Source: Boletus sp. NGJ
Lineage: Eukaryota; Basidiomycota; Agaricomycetes; Boletales; Boletaceae
NCBI GenBank assembly: GCA_019096195.1
Contig: JAGTXK010000178.1
Coordinates: 210,424 to 274,423, forward strand
Direction: 5' to 3'
DNA length: 64,000 bases
Notes under the pieces: model-generated
What the model saw: only the letters and a program-made list of their open reading frames with translations
Database searches by the model: none
What the model was told of the DNA's origin: nothing
Translations under genes and position numbers: made by a program
Part shown: positions 9,695 through 19,811 of the stretch, one piece after another
How positions within the stretch are numbered: position 1 is the first letter of the stretch
How the letters are laid out: each line of letters starts with the position of its first letter

Positions 9695-12390
9695 TCATGA
9701 TCGTGACAACACCTTTCTTACCTCCTCGGTGGTCCTCCTCGGATTCGTCAAAGAAGACCTCGTACCCCCGAGCAACGCCCTGGAGGCACTGCTCCCAGGT
9801 TTCACGCCAGCAGCTGCCGCCGCCGAGTTCGCAGCCGCAACGGCCCTCAACAGGTTGCCCGTACTCGGTCGTTTCGACTTGAACGCCCCACTGTTAGGAA
9901 GTCCCGGTCGTTCGCGCTCCACCCGTCGGAGGAACGGGCTCGGGAGGTTCTCCTCGTCTGAGAGGTCATACTCGGCGGGTCCGACAAGGATCGAGGGTTT
10001 ATTCGACGATACGATGGCTCCCTCCCGTCCCGTTTTCGTCTTGCTCGACTTGGACGTGCGTACGCGGGAAGAAGAGGTGAGTCCCGTGGGGTCCGAGGCA
10101 GAAGCGGGCAGATTGCTTGTTTTGCGTACGGATGGTCTTTGCACCGAACCCCGGATGGACGGTTTGCGAAGCCGCGCAGGAGGCGCAGAAGGTGCTGATC
10201 TCGAGGTCGACTCGCCCGTCGAACCAGAAGAATGACTCGATGCCTCCGAAAGCGGTCGTTCTCGGACTGTAGGTGAAGGTGGCATCACTTCCTCTTCTGA
10301 CTCGCTACCGTTTTCCCCTGCCTCTGATTCGAAATCGAATATTTTTGCAAAGTCGAGCCCGACCTTCGGTGAGTTCACGAATAGGTTCGCGAGTTCAGCG
10401 GGGGTAGGTGTCGTCAGTGGTTGACCGGTGTGCGTGAGGATCACACCTTTCATGGCGGAGGGTATATAGTCTTGCGTGGGCCTCGCGACGTTACGATTGA
10501 CTGGCGTCGCCATGTTTGAATGATTGTTGGTGACACGTTTTTCGCGTGTATGACTGTGTTCAGTCATCTGGACGAGCGGCGCGAGCAGATTCTTGACCTC
10601 TTCGAGCGGTGTTTTCTCCTTCCGTCCCTTTCCCTCCTGAGCAGACAGCGTCGCCAACTTTGCTTCCAAATCCTTCTGCACCTCGTCGAGCCTGGTCTGC
10701 TCTGCCTCCAAATCGGCTTCCTTCACAGCCATCCATTGCATCTTCTCCGTAACCATTGTCTCCGCCTCCGCTTTGATCTGCTCCTCTCGCGTGCGCCATG
10801 CATCGAATATCTCTTGCTCACGTTGCCGCACCGCGGATAGAATCTCATCTTCACGTCTTGCCATCGCAGCAGCGACTTCCTCCTCGCGCTTCCTCACAGC
10901 CACACGCAATTCTTCTTCACGCTTCCCGACTGCCTCCCGTATCCGGGCGTCGAGCTGAGATTGAGCTGTTGAAACAAGCTTATGCAAACGGAGAATTTCT
11001 GCATCTTTTTCCACCACCAAGGCGGTGAGCATTGCTTCTCGATCAGCTAGCGCAGTTTCCCGTGCAGAAACTTCGCGTTCCTTTGCGATGACGGCAGACT
11101 TGTGCGTTTTCACTGTCGAGAGCCTATAGGCATTCGATAGTTTCAGTATACAACACAAGAGGGGGAGCGAGTGAGACGAACATTTTCTCTGCCTCGACGA
11201 CTTTGGTGATGAGTACTAGTCGTTCGTGTTGGAGCAGTTGCGCGGCAGAAGGTCTCATTGCCGGCTAGCACAATCGCACGATTGAGGCGAATTGGGACGG
11301 AATGAGAGGCGACTCGACTCACGTTCAGATTCAGCATTGCTTTGATGACACTTGACAGCGTCTGGCTGTAACCTCTTGGTAACGGTGGTATGCGTCCGTT
11401 TCTAATATTTCATTCGTACGATATCAAGGGGGCGCGTCTAAACGAACACACCTTATAAATATGCTTAGCTCGGCGTGAGTCTTTGCCTCATGAAATGGGG
11501 GTTTGAGAGCGCAAAGTTCGTATATGAGGCATCCGAGGGACCAGATGTCCGATTTTGAGTCGTAAGCTTTTTCTTGCATCAGTTCCGGGGACATGTAATA
11601 TGGCGTCTAATGCCACCAGGTGTGTTAATGTTGGACAAGGGAAAGGAGATCATTGCACGTACCCCGACATAAGTGTTGGCGAAGCTCGCCTGCGGGAGCG
11701 CTTTTGACAGACCAAAGTCACCGAGTTTGACAGAATTGTTCTCGTCGAGGAACACTATAACATAGACGGGGCGGGAAGGGATGAGCGAGATCGCAAGGCA
11801 TGACGAGACACACACCATTGTCCGGTTTCAGGTCACGGTGCAAAATCTGTGGGCGTCTTTCCTTGCCGTCTAAATCGGAGCAATGGTTTGGTGGATGATG
11901 GCAGTGTTGCAAGGCCAATAATATCTGCATGAAATAGCTCCAGATTGTATCTTCTGGGACGGGTCTATTGTGTTTTTGTGCTTGTTTGATGACGCCAGAG
12001 AGGTCACCACCACCACAGTACTCCATGAGGATGTAGAGGATACCAGCGTCTCTGTCGACGTATCTGTCGTGATATCGTACGATGTGTTCGTGGTCTAAGT
12101 CTTTGAGGATATTTCTACGGGTGAACAGATGAGGAGAGGGGATTGAATACAGGAGGCAGACGTACACTTCGGCGACGATTTGCTTCCTGTCACGGTCGCT
12201 CATGCGCTCAAAGTTGAGTTCTTTTCTTGCAAATATCTACGGTGGACACCTGGTGAGACAAAGTAAAATGTCGGTGGCAAACGGGTGGACCGACCAAGCC
12301 ATCCGACTTTCTTCGAACTTTTCGAATGATGCCAAAGGAACCATTGCCTATGATGTCGAGCGGTTCGTACAGTTCGAGAAATGTGGACAT
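9695..12390 (-). CDS. nimA: NIMA-like mitotic serine/threonine kinase (Nek family)
   Basis: Eight exons (12390-12295, 12236-12166, 12114-11816, 11754-11663, 11606-11452, 11401-11323, 11264-11182, 11123-9695) splice in phase to 767 aa. The kinase domain fills residues ~8-290. It has the glycine loop GNGSFG, the ATP-binding lysine in [11 protein letters not shown], the catalytic loop [14 protein letters not shown], and the activation segment [16 protein letters not shown], which is characteristic of NIMA/Fin1/KIN3. An insert before HRDLKPDN ([15 protein letters not shown]) lengthens the loop, as known in fungal members. Residues ~292-440 form a long Glu/Arg/Ala coiled coil, the usual dimerisation region. 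The tail is disordered, Ser/Pro/Arg-rich, and probably carries regulatory phosphorylation and degradation sites. The role inferred from the family is G2/M entry and spindle-pole function. The gene is divergent from the one at 12619. Confidence 0.92.
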
Positions 12391-12618
12391 GATGGAGTAT
12401 CGTCAAGAGGCGCACTGTTGGCGCGATACTGAAAGAGTGTGTCAGAAATCCAGACAAGACAGAAATTCGCGACTCGTCCTCTCTCGAACATGTCACGCGT
12501 GTGTGGTATAAGTCACGTGATCGTGATATCAGGGTCAGACTATTGTTGTCTACTAACTCGCTTGAGACAGCTACCGCCGTTGCATAAGCTTAGATGGTCC
12601 ACTTTCTAGTATTTCTCA
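12391..12618. promoter_or_regulatory. bidirectional promoter region, kinase / OB-like gene
   Basis: The 228 bp between two divergent start codons contain CACGTGATCGTGATATCA-like sequence around 12510 (a CACGTG E-box), which a bHLH factor could bind. Promoter function is inferred from position. Confidence 0.45.
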
Positions 12619-13871
12619 ATGGCACCGTCCGCCGCGGACATCGATGCGGATCCGAATGATTATTTCTGGCAAACCGTCCAAGAACCCTCCTCGACCACAC
12701 CGTACCCGCCCGCGACGCTCGACGCAGCCAGCCGCCGCATTTCCCTTCTCTACCAGAACGTCATCTTCGACTCCATCTTGGAACAAGAGTTAGAACCAGA
12801 TCATGTCCTCGCATCCCAGCAAGACGATGACGATGCCGAACATCCTGGTATGTCCCTCCCACCGGTCTCCGAGGACCCGCGAACAGAACGATGATACCCA
12901 GATGGGACGACATTCGTCACTTGGCCCCCCACTCCCGCTGCAAACACCACCGGAGCTCCCTCCTTCCTCCGACCCTCCTGTTCATTCCCCCGGGGAACTT
13001 ACGAGACCCAGGACACAAGTTCCTCCGTCGAGTATTCCGACGCCTCTTCCATCGCTCGTTTTCCAAACTTCCAATTCAGCCTGCACAAAGTCACCCCCCT
13101 ATCCTCCCTTTGCATCGCCGCAAAATCGGGCAGCGGATCTCGTAAAGTCAATATGCTTCTCGCTGCCCTCGAGGTTCAAGGACCCGACACAGTCCGTGTG
13201 AAGAAAGGCCCCGACGCAGGCCGGGAGATCTCTATCCTGAAGCTTGTCCTTGGCGACGAGCAAGGCTCAGTATGTAAATTGACAGCTTGGAGAGACACCG
13301 CAGACGCCTGGGGTGGGGTTGGTCCCTCGCCAGGGCTAAAACGAGGAGATATTTTGTATTTCGAGAGCACGTTTCTTTTCCACGCATTTTCTCTCCAAAT
13401 CACATGTTCTCATACACGCTTGATAGACCTCATGGCCACCTGGGAAGCGGGAAATACCGTCACATTGACTGCATCTCCATACATCAGGCCTAGCACTCAG
13501 ATCTGTTATCGGACAATGCCCTATGCACACGAAGACAGTTGGCTCCGGCCAGATTTGCGCTTGGGTCAAAGCGATGTTGCTGTCAACAAGGTCGCGGCCC
13601 TCGTCCGGTGGTTCGAAAACATGGCTGGCCTTCCGGGTGCCTAACAGCGGACTGTCCTCACCGGTGAGCGGCCACACCGGGCTCCTAAATCTCACAGGCA
13701 AATCGCCTACGACACAGCCTCTAACAATGCTTCACAGAAGCGCCGGTTACCGCGTTGCTTCGGAAATTGCAGCAGGACGTTGCGGCAGTCACCATCACAC
13801 CCTTCTTTGAGCTGCCTAGACTCTACACAATTGGGAGCTATTTCCATAACGATCCGTGTCCAACCCATTGA
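12619..13871 (+). CDS. conserved protein, possible OB-fold (single-strand DNA binding)
   Basis: Exons 12619-12847, 12902-13636 and 13738-13871 join in phase to 365 aa. The 12902 acceptor (ACCCAG) was chosen because the nearer one at 12887 runs into a stop. The second half has the pattern of an OB beta-barrel: RVKKGPDAGREISILKLVLG (strand-turn-strand), CKLTAWRDTADAW, KRGDILYFES, then NTVTLTASPY and RPDLRLGQSD. This resembles, from memory, fungal proteins compared with the first OB fold of shieldin subunit 2, but I cannot verify that. The model may be incomplete at the 3' end: after CPTH and its stop at 13871, an open frame (to 14009 or 14119) could be another exon. The first ~120 residues look disordered. 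Confidence 0.6.
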
Positions 13872-14073
13872 GTCACATATTCGTAGTTTTCTCGCGCCAC
13901 TCCTTCACTGTGGCACAAAAAGGTGCCACTTGCCCTTGTTCTTCCGTACACTCCGCATTCTGTGCAGCAACAACCACCGCATGGCTTGATCCACCACCAT
14001 CGAGTATAAGACTCGGCTGGAAGCGCGTCGACACGACACACACATTACCTCTCTTAACCCACTTGACCACGAC

Positions 14074-14764
14074 ATGCCTTCATCGCCTGCTCCATTTATC
14101 ACATCCTCTGGCCTCGTGACATTTCAGCACGACTTAAAGGCACGCATCAACTCGTCTTCGCTAGTGAAGGTCCCTCTCAGCATGCGCCCTCTGATCAAGA
14201 AGAGGTCTTCCATTCGGTTCAGTCTCACTTTTAAACGGCATTCGATGCCAATCTTTTCCCGCTCTCCCTCATCTGCTTCCGATGCCTCCACCTCGGCCGA
14301 CTGTACTCCAGTGTCGGAGAAGGGGGATCCCATGTCCGTGAGCGATGTGGCTATCGACTCGCCACCAGAGACGCCTCTACACATCACAGTGAGTTGTCTT
14401 GATGTCAAGTGCGCGAAGGAGGTGTTGACGTGATCTCGCCTTGTGCCCGCTTAGGCTCCCCTCCGCCACCCCTGCATAGGCACAAAAATTGTCGATAGGT
14501 TTTGGCCCGAGGATGAAGCGCCGTATTCCGAGGAGACCTGTCGTGTACCGGTTCCCAGTTGCTATCCCACCGCGTTGGCACCTCCCCCACATCACCACCG
14601 TGCACGTTCGTTGGGATCTATTTGCGATGTACCGTCCAGGTATGTTACTCTCCTTGGTTGTTTTGGTTGTTCGGTTCGCTGACCCGTTGTGCTCGTGCAG
14701 TGATCCGTTCTCATCGCGAACAAGCAGCGAGCGTAATACTGGTCCCTTGCGATTCCCATTCTAG
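14074..14764 (+). CDS. hypothetical protein, Ser/Pro-rich
   Basis: Exons 14074-14388, 14455-14639 and 14701-14764 join across GTGAGT...TTAG and GTATGT...GCAG introns in phase, giving 187 aa. The N-terminal third is basic and Ser-rich (RPLIKKRSSIRFSLTFKRH). The middle has Ser/Asp clusters (SVSDVAIDSPPETP), and the second exon has Cys/Pro/His-rich sequence. No domain is recognised and most of the protein is probably disordered. It is convergent with the ADE8-like gene, with 162 bp between stop codons. The good splice sites and preserved frames support a real gene. Confidence 0.6.
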
Positions 14765-14926
14765 AGTACATCGACGGTGTTTATATTTGTATCACTTCCC
14801 TCTCTTCTTCTTTACGATACAGTGGCTATAGAAATAGTTTAAGGGCGCTGGTAAATAGTGTAGGATATAGAATTAGTTTACAATCACATACTGTACATAA
14901 TCAAACACACCTGGTACACGCGTACG

Positions 14927-15747
14927 TTAGCGATTGCCGATCGGTCTGACCTCGTCCAGCACCAACTTGGTCGCCTCGACGATGATCTCCCACTCTGTCT
15001 GATGCATCCTCGGCTCGTAGTCGTTCTTCAAATCCTCCCCCTTGTGCACCTCGACCGCTCTCACGATTAGCGGCGCGCCACGGTCCACCTCTGCGACGAC
15101 GCGATGAACCATCACCCCCAGCTTGTCCACCTCTCCCCGCTGGAACGCCTCAAACCCGCGTTCCAGCGCGTTCGCGCCGTCGAACTGGCCAGGTAACGCA
15201 GGATGGATATTGATCACCGGAATCTCGCGCGTCACATGTAACTCGCCTTCCCCGTCCTCATCCGCATCCTCACCCCCGCTTGCCCTCTCGCTCTCCGGTG
15301 ATGACGGCAACGCCCGCACGCCACGCATCACCTCCAAGAATCCCTCGCTGACGATGTGCATCCAGCCGGCGAGCACGAGCACGTCCGGGCGCGCCTTGAC
15401 CACCTCTTTCGCTACCGCGAGATCATACTCGGCGCGCGTTGCGCCGGGGTTGGCACGCAGGAACGGTTGGAGTCCGATATATGCCGTCGGGATGGGCGGG
15501 TCGGCTGTGGCGGCGCGAGTAAGCCCGTATGCGGCCTTGCGGTTGGAGAGGACGAGGACGATGTGGGTGTGTGGGAGACGTGGGGTGTTGCAGGCGTCGA
15601 TGAGCGCTTGGAGGTTCGTGCCTGTGGTGAATCACGACGTGTGAACTCGGGAGGGCGGGGTCGAGACGAAAAAGGGGTGTGCACACCTGAGCCGGATACG
15701 AGGACTGCTATCCGGCGCGGGGGGTCTCTGGTTGTCTCTGTGGACAT
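14927..15747 (-). CDS. ADE8: phosphoribosylglycinamide formyltransferase (GAR transformylase)
   Basis: This enzyme transfers a formyl group from 10-formyltetrahydrofolate to glycinamide ribonucleotide, step 3 of purine biosynthesis in the cytosol. Two exons (15747-15687, 15621-14927) around a 65-bp intron give 251 aa. The start RIAVLVSGSGTNLQALID is the substrate-binding Rossmann loop and is split by the intron. Later motifs are VLSNRKAAYGL, DVLVLAGWMHIVSEGF, the catalytic Asn-His block INIHPALPGQFDGANALE, and VMVHRVVAEVDRGAPL with the conserved Asp. A ~30-residue Ser/Glu/Asp-rich insert (residues ~128-158) lies before INIHPALPG and is longer than in bacterial PurN. Fungal members carry inserts there too. 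It is a stand-alone enzyme, as in yeast, not the trifunctional animal form. Confidence 0.93.
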
Positions 15748-18297
15748 GGTCTAGCAGGGGGGATTCAATGAAGCCAATATGGGACAGCGTAGCCGGATGA
15801 CAGTCTGACTGACTGCTACTGCAACGAGGCGATCCGTACTCGATGGCTGCGCGTTTGCACGAAAACTCTAATGTTATCTCTCCGATGTCAATCGATCGCA
15901 CAGTTGCCAATCTCGCTCAAGACGCCTTTTTTTTGATGTCGTACCGTCCTGACTGGCTCGAACCGCTTTCGATCACTACTGCAAAGGTAGGATAGATTTA
16001 CTGTGACCGCGACAAGACAGCAAAAAAAAAAACGTACACGACAACTCGAAATCCCAGGAGCAGTTCATCGCAACAGACCTTAGGAGGCACTACGCTGCCG
16101 AAATAACCCGGGTCGGCGACCCGGCGCAATCAGAACATCAAGGATCCATCGGAAAACTCCTGCCTCGCTTTCTCCATACAGTAACCCTGAATACCCAATT
16201 CTTGGAGCGGTGACTGGAATGGACAACTGGCGCATTGCGCTCCTGGTTATCATCATCATGGGTTATGTCTAAATTTGGAGTTAACAAGGTTTTTCGCCCG
16301 GACAGTGACGCCGCCTGAAATAGCGCAAAGCTTGATGACGCTTGTTCGCGGGACTTTTATCGTTCGGCTAATGCTCGAGGGGAGAATTACCAGAGGCACA
16401 TGCATCATCTCCTTTGAGACTACCTTCGTGGGTTCCCTCTGTCGGTCGGGCACACGAGACCGCACGCACATGGTTCGAGGACACCAACAACCCGACATCT
16501 TCCATCCAAGTCAAAATCTCAAGACCCCCACGCATATACATCTTACCCAGTCGAACCCTCTGCGACCTTTTTTTTTTTTTACCCCTCAAAAGTACACGTC
16601 AAAATCGTGTCATTGGATTCTGTGAAAAGTCACACAAGTCAAAATGTAGAAATAACTCCAAGCGTCTCTTACCCAGGGTCTGTCACTTTTCTCGAACCCT
16701 CCGCGACCTTTTTCTCCTGAATTCTCACCCACGTCGATGCACGCCGACGACGCTTTTCGTCGCACCCAATGGACTCGGTGTTCCATCCTGTTTTCCCATT
16801 CTCCTCTACACCCTGTCAATGGAGCTGGGATAGAATACACCATCCGAGTGGCCGCCATCGTCGTCGCTCACACTGACATGCCTGCTTAATCCAATCAAGC
16901 GATCGACAGACATCGCACGCATCATCGTCGTCTTCTTCGCCAATGGCATTGGTAACAACAATTTTGGCCCTTTACGCACGGTACCCATTCTCCACCTGTT
17001 CGTCCTTCCCTCAAAGTCCCACTCGTCTATGGTAATCGTATGCAGTTCCTCCACAAGCAGAGATAAATAAAGACACCCACGACCTCGTTATGGGAACTTG
17101 CCTGCCGGGGAGGGTGTCCCGTTATCGATCTCGTGCGTGCACGAGACAGCGCCCAACACGTTCCAAGACGCGCGTTCCGTGGAGTGGCAGCTCGACGGGC
17201 AAAGCACACGGACTCGGAGGGGAGAGAAAAAGAAAGATACATCTACTTCCGTTGGTCGAGCCGTTGGATGACGCTCGACATCGCAGCGTTCCATACCGCT
17301 GAATCTAGATCTCTGCTGACGGGGTCGGCCAATACATGTAACCTTGACCTCTCCGTTAAATTTTTCGTGTATGACGCCAGCACGACCGGCGGGGACTACC
17401 AGAGACGTCTTATCTGGACGTTGTCGATCACGGAAGCAAAAAAAAAAAAAAAAGGAAAAAAAAGGGCATCTCAGCCCGAGCCTGAGATCTGAACGACCAA
17501 CGGGAAGTTGGGAGAATCGAATTACAGTAATTTCCTCTTCTTCGCCCCCCACCTCCGGCCCCCTACCGTCTTCTCCCGCGACGCATGTCCAACCCATCCG
17601 ATCCGAGGACCAAAAACACTAGCAGTAGTACTATGACTATCTCTGATTGATATTCTTCCCATCCTCACGCGACCAACATTCATCGAACAAACACCCCACC
17701 CCGAACAAAGTGTGAATGAAAAATTATATATTCGTTTTTATTGGATAATATTTTTCATGTGTAATAATTTTGATGGGCCTCATGTAGGCAGGAACAGGTA
17801 CATGGAGAGATGTGACAGGCCAAAGTCATCACAACGATTGATTGACGGCTCGCAGGTACGGCAAGTAAGAGGGGTTGGGGTTGGGGATGTAAACTGAAAA
17901 GAGTGACAGTTATGTGTTTTTGCATAGCCAGCTGAACACAGAAAGAAAAGGAAGCGACACAAGGGAGTGGTAATACAACGATACCTCGCAGTAGTTAGAT
18001 CAAGGAGGGGAAGCATCGACATCCAGGGTGGTTCAACGAGAGGGAGATGGATTTTGTAACCATCCATTGCTATAAGGATAACTGAGCAGAGGTGCGTGGA
18101 AACAGAACGAGTGGGACTGTAACACATCCAAGACAAGTCAAGTTCCACCACACAAGAGAGAGAAGTAAGAGGGTAGAGGCCGCAGACCCTGCGCTAAAGT
18201 CCAAAAGCCAGGGATGGCAAAGAGCTAGTAAGATGCATACAACAAGGCCATCGAGGAAAGGGGCTCAAAAAAAAGGTAGAACGTACGACGACCCCCC
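15748..18297. other. long intergenic region, no supported gene
   Basis: Contents are the ADE8-like promoter, low-complexity tracts (A-rich at 17440-17462, T-rich at 16568-16580) and an imperfect direct repeat of about 139-bp period around 16510-16710 (CGAACCCT-C-GCGACCTTTTT twice). The last few hundred bases are probably the long 3' UTR of the bHLH gene. Overlapping open frames on both strands at 16250-17620 lack domain or splice support. Confidence 0.45.
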
Positions 18298-19811
18298 TTA
18301 AAGCATCATGCCATATCCACCACCGTTGGAAACCACGTGCATTGGAGAGTCCATACTTTGGTTCATAACCATCCCATTCATCCCTTCTTCTCCCCTTCCA
18401 CTCCATGGGGTAGACACGGCGGTGTTGATGGCGCTAATCCTTCTCGCCAGGGTATAATCGGGAATCGCGTTTGACAGTTCGTAACCTCCAGACGAGGGGG
18501 TGCGATGAGGTGGAGAGCTGAAACCACTTCCGGCAGAGGCACTCCCGCTTCTCTCCCGCCCGCTCTGGCTCGAGCTGACGGAGGACGCATCATCACCATC
18601 AACTGCGTACGCCATTGCACCGTGCTGGTGCTGAAGGGCCAACAATTGCTGTCGCTTGAGGTTGACAATATAAGCGTAGTCAGCGAAACCTGCTGCCGTT
18701 GCGGAGGTTGGCGAATGAGTGACACCGTGGGTACTGTTCGAAGGAGGGATCATAGACCGTTGTGCTTGAAGTTGGAGTTGAGCGTTGTATCCCGAGTACA
18801 TGCTCGCGGCCCAAGTAGAGACTTTGTCGACTTCGGGTGAGGCAATGCCGTGTTGTCCGATATGGGCGGTGCCTGAGAGATGCGAAGTAACCTGAGGTTC
18901 GTAGAGCGCAGGCATTGCTGGGTTCTCAAAGGAGACAGATGGTGGCATCTGAGCGATCATCGGACCATCATGCGGGGTGGGCTGTGCTTGAGGAATCATT
19001 CGTGCAATCTTCATGTCAGCGGAGCTCGTACTACCTGCAGTGATGTTGTGTCCAAAAACCCCACCGTTCGTGAGCGGGTCAGCGGTCACGACTTCCTCGC
19101 CGTCGTCCATAATTACTGGCATGGAACCGGAAAATTCATCATCTCCTTCTTCAAAACCATCGAATTGGCCCTGGCCCTCATCTTCCTCTTCCCCGACGGC
19201 GGTAGCGAGTACTTCGACTTCGCCACTAAGCACCATAGTGAACCCTTCCCCTCTTACAGGCTCGTCGACACGAGGAAGACCTGCGCGATCACGCCATTCG
19301 TTGAGTTCCCGACGCAGTGCATCCGACTCGAGTTTGAGCAAACGCAATTCACGCGAAGCAAGGAGGCGATGACGACGGGAGGCATGGATATAGGCGATAG
19401 AAGAATTGACGATAGCAGACTTGGATGGCCGGCGGATCTGAGAGAGATTCGGGAGTAGAGTGGCAAGGTCCTGAAAGCGCATTATAATCGATCAGAGGGA
19501 AACGCGGTCGGAAAAGGACTTGCCAAAAATCTACCATTCAGAGTTTCTCTACGTTGCCTCTCAACAGCATTGTGGGTAGCACGGCGCTCAGCGGTGTTGG
19601 CGCGGCGACTGGGTTTCCTCTTTGCCTGAGTAACGGCAGGGTTGGAGGTGGGTGACTGAGGTTGTGCGTTTTGGGATTCGGATGGCTGAGGCAGAGCCAT
19701 ACGCTGTACATTTATGGGAGAAACCGGGGTTTGGGGGGATACAGAGCCATCATCGGAAGATGGAGAGTGCCCGTCAGAAGAAACGGATACGATCGGAAGT
19801 GACACGGCCAT
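18298..19811 (-). CDS. basic helix-loop-helix transcription factor
   Basis: Two exons (19811-19524, 19470-18298) encode 486 aa. The bHLH domain (residues ~74-125) has basic region HNAVERQRRE with the His/Glu/Arg pattern that reads CANNTG E-boxes, helix 1 LNGRFLDLATLLPN, and helix 2 PSKSAIVNSSIAYIHA. A coiled continuation (ASRELRLLKLESDALRREL) may extend dimerisation. The remainder is Ser/Gln/Pro-rich with an acidic stretch (EEEDEGQGQFDGFEEGDDEF), a plausible activation region. The only intron falls inside helix 1 and uses a GC donor (TTTTTG|GCAAGT ... CTTTCAG), because both flanking frames and the domain sequence join only there. It is expected to act in the nucleus as a dimer; targets are unknown. 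Confidence 0.88.
19471..19523 (-). other. GC-AG intron within the bHLH domain
   Basis: The 53-bp intron starts GCAAGT, the canonical GC-type donor, and ends TTTCAG. A GT exists 11 bp upstream (AATG|GTAGAT), but using it breaks the frame of helix 1. Confidence 0.75.

Noticed and set aside
9696-10235. Long + strand frames opposite the kinase tail
   Set aside because: They are antisense shadows of the eighth kinase exon, which is supported by the kinase domain and coiled coil.
15123-15754. 173- and 132-codon + frames opposite ADE8
   Set aside because: They are antisense to a clearly recognised GAR transformylase.
17430-17470. A-rich tract as a retroposon poly(A) tail
   Set aside because: No target duplication or upstream retroposed gene was found.
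18880-19458. 192-codon + frame opposite the bHLH gene
   Set aside because: It is antisense to the bHLH exon; no domain on this strand.
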